Below, one piece after another: positions 53,790 through 61,063 of a stretch of DNA of 64,000 nt. This DNA comes from Phycisphaerae bacterium. Its GTDB lineage: Bacteria > Planctomycetota > Phycisphaerae > SM23-33. The DNA is taken from contig JASLNT010000106.1 of NCBI GenBank assembly GCA_030745875.1, forward strand, positions 1 through 64,000, read 5' to 3'. The notes below the pieces were generated by a model. It was given only the letters and a program-made list of their open reading frames with translations, did not search any database and was not told the DNA's origin. Both the position numbers and the translations under genes were made by a program. The first letter of the stretch is position 1; each line of letters starts with the position of its first letter.

Positions 53790-54812
53790 ATGAAGAAGAG
53801 AGATTACTACAGCGTACTGGGTGTGGAGCGCGGGGCGTCTGCGGAGGAAATCAAGCGTGCGTACAGGAGTCTGGCTAAGCAGTTTCATCCGGACATGAAC
53901 CCCGGCGCCGAAGCGGCTCGACTTTTCGGCGAGATTGACGAAGCACACGATACGCTTATCGATCCGGAGACTCGACGTATCTACGATCGGACCCTACCGC
54001 CCGATCCGGCGGTCGGGCAAACCGCCCCGCCGCCGAACGATCGGTCTCAAGGAATGCAAGGCGCGCACGGTGTTCCCCCGAACGAATACGCCGGAGGCTG
54101 GACGCCTCAGCAACCCCAGCGGCGACCGCAACGGCGATGGCGTGACAATCTGGACCCCAGACTTGTGACCGCATATTCCATTAGCGTTGGGTGTGCGGTG
54201 ATTCCTATGGTAATCGCCCACCGTGCGATCTGGTACGAGGGGAGAACATTCGACAGTCTCGGAGAGCTGTTGCGTTTTGTGGGCGGTATCGGCCTGTTGA
54301 CGGTTGTTATCTATTGTGCGGTCCTGCTCATTGCCCTGACGGCTTGCAGGTCGCTGGGGGCGATCCGTCCAAAGTCGGACAAGAAGAAGCCCATCAGCGT
54401 GGGCTTTCTCATTCTGATGCTGTTTGACCTTGGGATCATGACAGTCCGAGGCGGACTTACGGAGTTCATGGGGATCAGCGGAGCCTGGGGGTATTTCGCG
54501 GCCTATGCGATATTGTTTGCAGCGTTTCTCTTCGCTCTTGTCGCGCTGCATGTTGTGTCAAGTTCCGGGAATTTCAGGACGGTATGGTCCAAGCTGAAAC
54601 AGCCCTCTCAGAAACAACGCCGCAGAAAGCGAGACAAACGTTTCGACGCTCCCAAGGTGATCCTGATTCTTGTCGCGGCGACAATTGCAATCGTGCTCCT
54701 GTGTGCGTTGCTTCCGTCAGAGATGCAGGCGGAGGTCGCTTTGCCCGTCATTTTGATAGCGGGTTTCAGCATTCTAGCCATCCTCCGAGTTGATTCATGG
54801 CGACGTCACTGA
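53790..54812 (+). CDS. DnaJ-domain membrane protein
   Basis: 340 residues. The J domain (1-66) has DYYSVLGVERGASAEEIKRAYRSLAKQFHPDMNPG with the essential HPD at 33-35. A Pro/Gln-rich linker (70-115) is followed by six or so hydrophobic segments from about 130 to 335. The Gly/Phe, zinc-finger and substrate-binding domains of true DnaJ are missing, so it is a type III J protein that would bring DnaK to the membrane. It follows the LRR gene by nine bases, so the two may act together; dnaK itself is 30 kb away. Confidence 0.82.
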   Translation: MKKRDYYSVLGVERGASAEEIKRAYRSLAKQFHPDMNPGAEAARLFGEIDEAHDTLIDPETRRIYDRTLPPDPAVGQTAPPPNDRSQGMQGAHGVPPNEYAGGWTPQQPQRRPQRRWRDNLDPRLVTAYSISVGCAVIPMVIAHRAIWYEGRTFDSLGELLRFVGGIGLLTVVIYCAVLLIALTACRSLGAIRPKSDKKKPISVGFLILMLFDLGIMTVRGGLTEFMGISGAWGYFAAYAILFAAFLFALVALHVVSSSGNFRTVWSKLKQPSQKQRRRKRDKRFDAPKVILILVAATIAIVLLCALLPSEMQAEVALPVILIAGFSILAILRVDSWRRH

Positions 54813-54874
54813 AGCATTGACAGCACGTCGAGACCGGTTAGGATTACCATCAGATAACGAAAGCAGGTGGCGAT

Positions 54875-56023
54875 ATGCGGATCTTTGCGTTTGTGGTTCT
54901 TGTCGGGGCGGTATGCGCCGTAGCAATTTCGGAAACCGGCGGGCCGAAGCTCCGGATGGGTTACGCCCAGAAGCCCGAAGCCGCCGCGAAGGAACTGGCG
55001 AAGTTCAAGGCGTCGTATTCGGATCTGGACGGATGGAAGAAGCGAAAGGCTCGCGTCCGCAACGGTATCCTGAAGGGCTCGGGCCTGGCGACGCTGCCGA
55101 AGAAGACCCCGCTCAAACCGCAGTACTTCAAGAAACGCACGTACAAAGGGTACACGGTTGAGAACATGGCGTTTCAGAGTTCGCCCGGGTTCTATGTGAC
55201 AGGCTCGCTCTACCGCCCGGCTGAACACAAAGGCTCGCTGGCGGGCATACTTTGCCCGCACGGGCACGGCGGGCGGTTCAAGGACTCAAGGCAGATGCGG
55301 TGCGCGGTGCTGGCAAGGATGGGAGCAGTCGTATTCCTGTACGACATGGTCGGGTACGGTGACTGGAAGGAGGCCGGCTGGTCGCACCGCAAAACTCCGC
55401 GCGTGCTTCGCCTTCAAACGTGGAACAGTATTCGGGCGGTGGATTTCCTTTTGTCGCTGAAAGGCGTGGACCCAAAACGAATCGGAATGACCGGCTGCTC
55501 GGGCGGAGGGACGCAGACGTTTCTGCTGACTGCAATTGACGATCGAGTGGCGGTGTCGGTTCCGGTCTGCCAGGTGTCGACGCATTTCTTCGGCGGATGC
55601 GTATGCGAAAGCGGCATGCCGATCCACTGGGGACCGAACCACAAAACCAACAACGCCGAGATCGCCGCACTCGCCGCCCCGCGCCCGCAACTGGTGATCT
55701 CAAACGGTAAGGACTGGACAAAGTTCATACCGAAAACAGGATTCCCCTACATCAAGCACGTGTACGGTCTTTACGGCGCGGGCGACAAGGTCGCCAATGC
55801 ACACTTCCCCGCCGAGGGACACGATTACGGCGATTCGAAGCGGATGGCGGCGTATCCGTTCCTTGCAAAACACCTGAAGCTGAACGTAAAAGCAGTGCAG
55901 GGCTCCGACGGCAAGATTGACGAATCGTTCGTCACAGTCGAAGAATACAAAGACCTTCTGGTGTTCGGCGCGGACAACCCTCGCCCGAAAGACGCGGTGA
56001 AACCGAATACGCCCCTGCCATAA
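54875..56023 (+). CDS. Exported alpha/beta hydrolase, acetylxylan-esterase-like
   Basis: 382 residues. Short signal peptide ([19 protein letters not shown]). Alpha/beta fold: [24 protein letters not shown] (oxyanion region), [17 protein letters not shown], the nucleophile elbow GCSGGGTQT near 208-213 and a likely histidine in [10 protein letters not shown]. This set is typical of the planctomycete esterases annotated as acetylxylan esterase or dienelactone hydrolase. It would release acyl groups from polysaccharide outside the cytoplasm. AGGTGG before the ATG. Confidence 0.82.
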   Translation: MRIFAFVVLVGAVCAVAISETGGPKLRMGYAQKPEAAAKELAKFKASYSDLDGWKKRKARVRNGILKGSGLATLPKKTPLKPQYFKKRTYKGYTVENMAFQSSPGFYVTGSLYRPAEHKGSLAGILCPHGHGGRFKDSRQMRCAVLARMGAVVFLYDMVGYGDWKEAGWSHRKTPRVLRLQTWNSIRAVDFLLSLKGVDPKRIGMTGCSGGGTQTFLLTAIDDRVAVSVPVCQVSTHFFGGCVCESGMPIHWGPNHKTNNAEIAALAAPRPQLVISNGKDWTKFIPKTGFPYIKHVYGLYGAGDKVANAHFPAEGHDYGDSKRMAAYPFLAKHLKLNVKAVQGSDGKIDESFVTVEEYKDLLVFGADNPRPKDAVKPNTPLP

Positions 56024-56035
56024 CGAAAACGCGGT

Positions 56036-56098
56036 AATTGGCGGTGTTTGAGCTTTTCTTCTTGCTCTGAGGCGACTGGCAATCGACAATCGCCAATT
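56036..56098. repeat. Inverted repeat behind the esterase gene
   Basis: AATTGGCG (56036-56043) and CGCCAATT (56091-56098) flank 47 bases that contain two near-copies of GCAATCGACAATCGCC. This looks like an interspersed intergenic repeat and not a terminator. Confidence 0.35.
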
Positions 56099-56193
56099 GA
56101 AGATATCGTTCCGGGAAACCCTGTCCCATACGCACGTTGAGGGGCGGGATGATAAGATGCGGCCTTTGCCGGTGTTGAAAAGGGAGACTGATA

Positions 56194-57354
56194 ATGCGAC
56201 GTTCTAGAATATCTTGCCTGATGACGGTTGGACTTCTTGCTCTGGTCCTGTTGGTATGGGCCATTTGCGGAAACGGCGCCGCACACGCCAAAGAAGGCTC
56301 CGCCCCCAAAGTCGCAAAGAAAGCTCCAGGCATCGCCGAATTGCTCCTGGTGCGAGGCAAGTCGCGGTCTGAGGCGCTGCAACTGGCGCTCGGATCGGGA
56401 GCGAAGAAGGTGATCGTCGCCCTGTGGGAAAGTCACTTGATTGCAACCGCCGTCGACCCCGACGCGGAGACAACAACGCCCGTCCTTCCGGACCCGGTGG
56501 GGATTATCGAATACCACATCGTCAAGAATGGCATTGTGGAAACCGAACTTCGCATTCCTCTCAGCAAGGCCAACGCGCGAAAGTCCATCAAGAGTGTCTA
56601 CGACAAGGTAACGGCGGCGGGCAAGATCAACCCGAAGAAGACCGACAAACACAAGGTTTTCCTGACCATTCCGCTTGCTGACAAACGGGTGCTCAACGTA
56701 GAGATGCAGAAACCCGCATCAGCCAGCTCGTTTCCATGGTTCGTACGCTTCCGGCCGGCCGGTTCGGGTGCGGGAGCCGATTCGGGCGATTTTAAAGTGA
56801 TCGCGGACGTTCGAATTCCCGTATCTGTCTCGAGCGTCGAACAACTGAAAGCGTTCCTGAAACCGCAATGGGAGCTGGTGCAGCGAATAGAACTGCTCGA
56901 TACGCCCATTTCATTTGGCCCGAACGGGGTTGTCCGGTCGGAGAGGCTGACCTACGGAATCGCAGCTGGCGACGACACCAAAGACAACACCGAAAACGAG
57001 ATAATTAAATGGGGTGTCGGACCGGGCATCCTCGGCCAGGTCGAATGCCGGATTCCCGAGAAAGGGACGAAGCGCACGAACATTGCGGCGTTCGCCTACG
57101 ACATCCGCCAACGCATCCGCCCCAAAAACGTCGTCCTGTCCCAAAAAGACATCTTCATAGCCGACGTCACAATGTCCGCCGGCAGCGTGAAGGGGAGAAT
57201 CTCGGCGGTATCGGCCATATTAGATCCAAAGCTCCGTGAGGAGATAAGCGGACTCCAGCCGGACTATCAGCATATCCTGTCTCCAAAGCTCAGTATCTAC
57301 ATAGGTCCGCGACACAGATATGCCGACGCACCGACAACCCAACCGGCGGAATAA
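56194..57354 (+). CDS. Exported protein of unknown function
   Basis: 386 residues. Clear signal peptide (TVGLLALVLLVWAIC, cleavage near AHA, about 33). The rest is mixed alpha/beta with no motif that I recognise. GIIEYHIVKNG and GPGILGQVECRIPEKG segments appear to be two related stretches, possibly an internal duplication. GGGAG ribosome site before the ATG. It is convergent with the GH127 gene, with 36 bases between the stops. Confidence 0.65.
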   Translation: MRRSRISCLMTVGLLALVLLVWAICGNGAAHAKEGSAPKVAKKAPGIAELLLVRGKSRSEALQLALGSGAKKVIVALWESHLIATAVDPDAETTTPVLPDPVGIIEYHIVKNGIVETELRIPLSKANARKSIKSVYDKVTAAGKINPKKTDKHKVFLTIPLADKRVLNVEMQKPASASSFPWFVRFRPAGSGAGADSGDFKVIADVRIPVSVSSVEQLKAFLKPQWELVQRIELLDTPISFGPNGVVRSERLTYGIAAGDDTKDNTENEIIKWGVGPGILGQVECRIPEKGTKRTNIAAFAYDIRQRIRPKNVVLSQKDIFIADVTMSAGSVKGRISAVSAILDPKLREEISGLQPDYQHILSPKLSIYIGPRHRYADAPTTQPAE

Positions 57355-57390
57355 CTATCTGTGCGAACCGGTCGTGTGGAAACGCACGGT

Positions 57391-59748
57391 TCACTTGCCG
57401 GCTTTGACGATTCGACAACCGAAGATGCCTCCGGCGGTGCGTCCGGGGTGGGCCTGGAATTTTATCGTCACCTTCTTCTTTCCCTTGGTCAGTTCGGGCG
57501 GGATCGGATAGGTCATGTCGACAAACTCGCCCGGCTTGGGAGCGTTCAGGTTGTAGGTTGCGATCTTCTTGTCGTCGACCAGGATATCGAAGACCCGCCC
57601 CCCGCTGTCTCCGCCCCAGTACTTGACCATCGCGCACACCGGTTTGTCGGGCGATACTTTCATTTCGTATGAGAACCATCCCCCTCCGCGAGCGTCCCGC
57701 CACTTGCCTCCGAAAGCGGAGCCCTGCCCCGAACCTTTGCCCTTCTGGTTGTGGGCCCGTTCGCCCGGCGTGCCGGGGGTGACCTTGTCAATAGTATTTG
57801 CTTCGAGTTCTTTCAGGCGTTCGACCGCGGCGCGGCGGGCGGTTTGCTCCTTGTCCCATTCGGCCTGGGTGAAGAACTTCCAGTAGACAGTGTATCGCTG
57901 GTGGTGCATCAGTCCCAGAGGAATGAGCGACACGTCGCCGGGCTTACCGACATTCTGCGTCTTGAATCTCAGCGCCTTGTCGTCCGTGCGTTTAACCCAC
58001 TGCGACGGGTCCCGCGAACCGGCGACAAGCACGGGTGCGGATGGAACGGGATCGCCCGAATACTGCTTATTGTGTCCGACGCAAACGCCTTTGGGCATGT
58101 CTTTGGTTCCAAGTTCTCCGGCTAGAACCAGCGGCCCGAACATGACCACGCCGAGGTTCTTGTCGTCGCGGGCGGTGTACAGGTGCAGGCTCATCGGCAG
58201 GCAAACCTTGATCGTATCGCCGTCTTTCCACTGTCGGGTAAGCGCCAGATAGGTCTGCGGTTTGGCGTCGACCTTCTCGGGTTTACCGTTGATCGAAACT
58301 TCGGCGCCCTTTGTCGCCCAGTACGGTATGCGAATGTTGACGGTCAGTTTCCGGGCCTTCTTCGTCGACATCTTGATTGTTGTCGTATCGGTCCGGGGAA
58401 ACTCGGTCTCCTGAACGACGGTCAGCCCCTTGTCCCTCCAGTCCAGCTTCGAGGCGATAAAGAGATTCACCCAGAGTGAATCATCGTTGTGATAGTAGAT
58501 CGTATCGCCGTACTTCGCGTGGTTCTCGATGCCCGTTCCAACGCAGCACCACATGGAGTCCTCCGGGGTGCTGTATGTCTTGAAGTGCCCGGGCCTGAGC
58601 GAATAGAAATACGTTACTCCCCCGCTCTTGGGGTCCTGCGAACCGAGGATATGGTTGTACAGCGCCCGCTCGTAGTAGTCCATATACTTCGCATCGGGGC
58701 TCCAGGAAAAAACGTGTCGAGTGAGTTTCAGCATGTTGTACGTCACGCACGTTTCGCAACTGTCCCAGTTCAGGAACTTGGCCTCGGCTCCGGGCGCGCG
58801 GAAATGTTCGTGGAAGTCCACGCCTCCCGGCGCGAACGATCGGGTCTCTACTGAGCGGTCCCAGAAGAACCGGGCGACGGTCCCCATGCGCTTGTCGCCA
58901 GTCAGATCGTAGAGGCGTGCGGCGCCGATGATCTTGGGGAGCTGGGTGTTAACGTGCTTGCCCTGCAACTCATCCTTTTCCGCCGCCAGCGGATCGAATA
59001 TCTGCTTGTGATTGAATCGCCGTGCGAGCGAAAGATAGTCTTTCTTGCCCGTAAGGGCGTACATCTCGGCCATCGATTCGTTCATTCCGCCGTACTCGCA
59101 GGCCAGCGACTTCTGGAACTGCTCGTCGGTAAGTGCGTCGGTCCCCTTCTTGGCCCATGCGGCGAATTTGTCTGCGATCTCCAGGGCCTGTTTATTACCC
59201 GTGTGCGTATAGGCGTCCATCAGCCCGGCGTAAGTTTTGTGCAAGACGTACCAGGGCACGTATCCGCCAGCCAGCCCCCATTTACCGACCCTGAACTTGT
59301 CGGAGAACGCCTCTTTCCACACTTCGGTGCGCACTGATCCTGCGTATCCGTTTCCGTGTTTGGCCTGGGCTTTGGCGATCTCGGAGACCATGTAGTCCAC
59401 GCGCTTCTTGAGCTCCTGGTCGCCGGTGGCCGCGTAGGTAAGCGCACAGGCGCTGATGTAATGTCCCGACGTATGTCCAACAACGTCCTTCTTCTCCCAC
59501 CCTCCGTAACGCTCGCCTTTGGGCGTGATACCGGCCCGCTCGTGGAACGGCCAGAGGAATCGGTCGGCGTCGAGCCCGAGCAGATACGAGCGATTAACCT
59601 CCATGGCCTTCTTGAACGGACCGTCCAGAAGCGTAACGCGATTAAGCGCGAACGGTTTGGCTTTGATGACCGAGTCGGCGGCCGTGAGTTGCAAACAGCT
59701 AACCGAGAATATCACCGCAGCAATCGTCAACACGCGTGTCGTTTTCAT
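57391..59748 (-). CDS. GH127-family (DUF1680) beta-L-arabinofuranosidase, exported
   Basis: 785 residues. Signal peptide 1-24 (ending LTAA). Then the GH127 (alpha/alpha)6 barrel: LLGLDADRFLWPFHERAG, GGWEKKDVVGHTSGHYISACALTYAATGD, the Glu/Cys zinc-site segment NWDSCETCVTYNMLKL near 325, and MWCCVGTGIENHAKYGD near 400, where family nucleophile and zinc cysteines lie. The C-terminal beta-sandwich regions include WRDARGGGWFSYEM and a last Ig-like part typical of this family. It would release arabinofuranose from plant-type glycans. AGGGAA before the ATG; 13 bases after the phosphoesterase gene. Confidence 0.88.
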   Translation of the reverse strand: MKTTRVLTIAAVIFSVSCLQLTAADSVIKAKPFALNRVTLLDGPFKKAMEVNRSYLLGLDADRFLWPFHERAGITPKGERYGGWEKKDVVGHTSGHYISACALTYAATGDQELKKRVDYMVSEIAKAQAKHGNGYAGSVRTEVWKEAFSDKFRVGKWGLAGGYVPWYVLHKTYAGLMDAYTHTGNKQALEIADKFAAWAKKGTDALTDEQFQKSLACEYGGMNESMAEMYALTGKKDYLSLARRFNHKQIFDPLAAEKDELQGKHVNTQLPKIIGAARLYDLTGDKRMGTVARFFWDRSVETRSFAPGGVDFHEHFRAPGAEAKFLNWDSCETCVTYNMLKLTRHVFSWSPDAKYMDYYERALYNHILGSQDPKSGGVTYFYSLRPGHFKTYSTPEDSMWCCVGTGIENHAKYGDTIYYHNDDSLWVNLFIASKLDWRDKGLTVVQETEFPRTDTTTIKMSTKKARKLTVNIRIPYWATKGAEVSINGKPEKVDAKPQTYLALTRQWKDGDTIKVCLPMSLHLYTARDDKNLGVVMFGPLVLAGELGTKDMPKGVCVGHNKQYSGDPVPSAPVLVAGSRDPSQWVKRTDDKALRFKTQNVGKPGDVSLIPLGLMHHQRYTVYWKFFTQAEWDKEQTARRAAVERLKELEANTIDKVTPGTPGERAHNQKGKGSGQGSAFGGKWRDARGGGWFSYEMKVSPDKPVCAMVKYWGGDSGGRVFDILVDDKKIATYNLNAPKPGEFVDMTYPIPPELTKGKKKVTIKFQAHPGRTAGGIFGCRIVKAGK

Positions 59749-59761
59749 GTCGGATTCCCTT

Positions 59762-61039
59762 TTATCGTTTTAGAGCAAGCTGATGGATCTGTTTTGCTTT
59801 CAGGTCTTCGATAGTGAGTTTCAGTTCGGCCTTGTCGGCCTGGATTCGGATCAAAGCGGCCGAGTTAGCACGCGACCCGCCGCCGACTACTTGATAGACG
59901 GGGCAGTCGCTGTCAGGCTTTTGAATTCGCGGGCGGTGAGTGTGTCCGCTGATAACCATTCGACAACCCGCCTCAGCCAGCGGTTTCATCCACTCGTCGT
60001 GTCCCTGGCCCGAGTAATAGGCGTATCCTTTGAGGGTGCGCCCGTCATTGTCGCCTTTCAGCCCGCGGAGGGGAATGTGGCAGGCGGCGATCAGGAACGG
60101 AGCCGACTTGATCTCCGGCCGCTTCAATACGCCCTGCAACCACTGCTTTTGGGCTCTGCGATAGTCTTCGTAATCCGCCAGACCCGCAAACGCAGGATGT
60201 CTGTCGGGCTTGTCTTCGCCCGTATCCAGCCCGATCAACGCCAGCGGTCCGTGACGCAGGGCGAAACAGTAGCGGCCGGAAACGTGAGAACTGCGATTCA
60301 GGCCCGGCGGGTCGTCCGGATCGAGCGGCCAGGGCGACATCGCCTTGACCAGCGAACCGGCGTGTAGCCCGCGAACGTCGTGATTGCCTGGAACGTACAG
60401 CAACGGACGATTCGCCGCCCAACCGCCCGAGGCTATCGTCGACTTGGCTGTTCCCGGCCTCAGGCATATCCGCGCCAATTGCTCCTCGCTGTTGAAACTG
60501 TCGCAAATATCGCCATTCCATACGTGAAAATCCGGACCAATAGCGTTGACCCGGGCAATAAGCACATCGAGCAGATCGTTCTTGGCGTGAGTGTCGTTTG
60601 TGATTGTAAGTGAAACTGACTCTGCGTCGGCATCGGGCGGATTGACGCTGAAGATATCGGTGTGAATCGTCTTTCCGGTGCGAATTCTGTAGGCCCCGCC
60701 GTATCTCAGCTCCTGAGCGGCGAGGCGGTAGAATATCCGCTTCTTCTCGATGCCCCGGATGCGAACCGAGTGGAAACGCTCGCTCAATTCGACCAGCCCG
60801 TGATGGGAGGCCTTGGACTTGAACTCGAGCTTTCGATCGTAGCCCCATTCAACCCAGCAATTCGCGAGCCCGCTGGTTGTCCAGGAGATCGAAAGCGAGT
60901 CGCACAGCGGAGTCTGGACCACGGGCGGGCTGGTGAACGCGAGCCCGTCGTCAACCGCATCGGCGGAACGAGCCGGCGCACCAAAAGCCGCAACTGCGCC
61001 CAAAGCGATACCGGAACCAAGCAAATCGCGACGCTTCAT
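59762..61039 (-). CDS. Calcineurin-like metallophosphoesterase, Tat- or Sec-exported
   Basis: 425 residues. The N-terminus MKRRDLLGSGIALGAVAAFG is a twin-arginine-like signal. A fibronectin-like region (TSPPVVQTPLCDSLSISWTT) resembles the start of purple-acid-phosphatase-type proteins. The metal motifs are present: TNDTHAKND, WNGDICD, VPGNHDVRG, AACHIPLRG and SGHTHRPR. It hydrolyses a phosphoester outside the cytoplasm; the substrate is unknown. GGAG seven bases before the ATG. Between a DUF6288-like gene (24 bases upstream) and GH127, so the three are probably one operon. Confidence 0.88.
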   Translation of the reverse strand: MKRRDLLGSGIALGAVAAFGAPARSADAVDDGLAFTSPPVVQTPLCDSLSISWTTSGLANCWVEWGYDRKLEFKSKASHHGLVELSERFHSVRIRGIEKKRIFYRLAAQELRYGGAYRIRTGKTIHTDIFSVNPPDADAESVSLTITNDTHAKNDLLDVLIARVNAIGPDFHVWNGDICDSFNSEEQLARICLRPGTAKSTIASGGWAANRPLLYVPGNHDVRGLHAGSLVKAMSPWPLDPDDPPGLNRSSHVSGRYCFALRHGPLALIGLDTGEDKPDRHPAFAGLADYEDYRRAQKQWLQGVLKRPEIKSAPFLIAACHIPLRGLKGDNDGRTLKGYAYYSGQGHDEWMKPLAEAGCRMVISGHTHRPRIQKPDSDCPVYQVVGGGSRANSAALIRIQADKAELKLTIEDLKAKQIHQLALKR

Positions 61040-61063
61040 AAGCTAACTCCTGATTGTCGGGTC

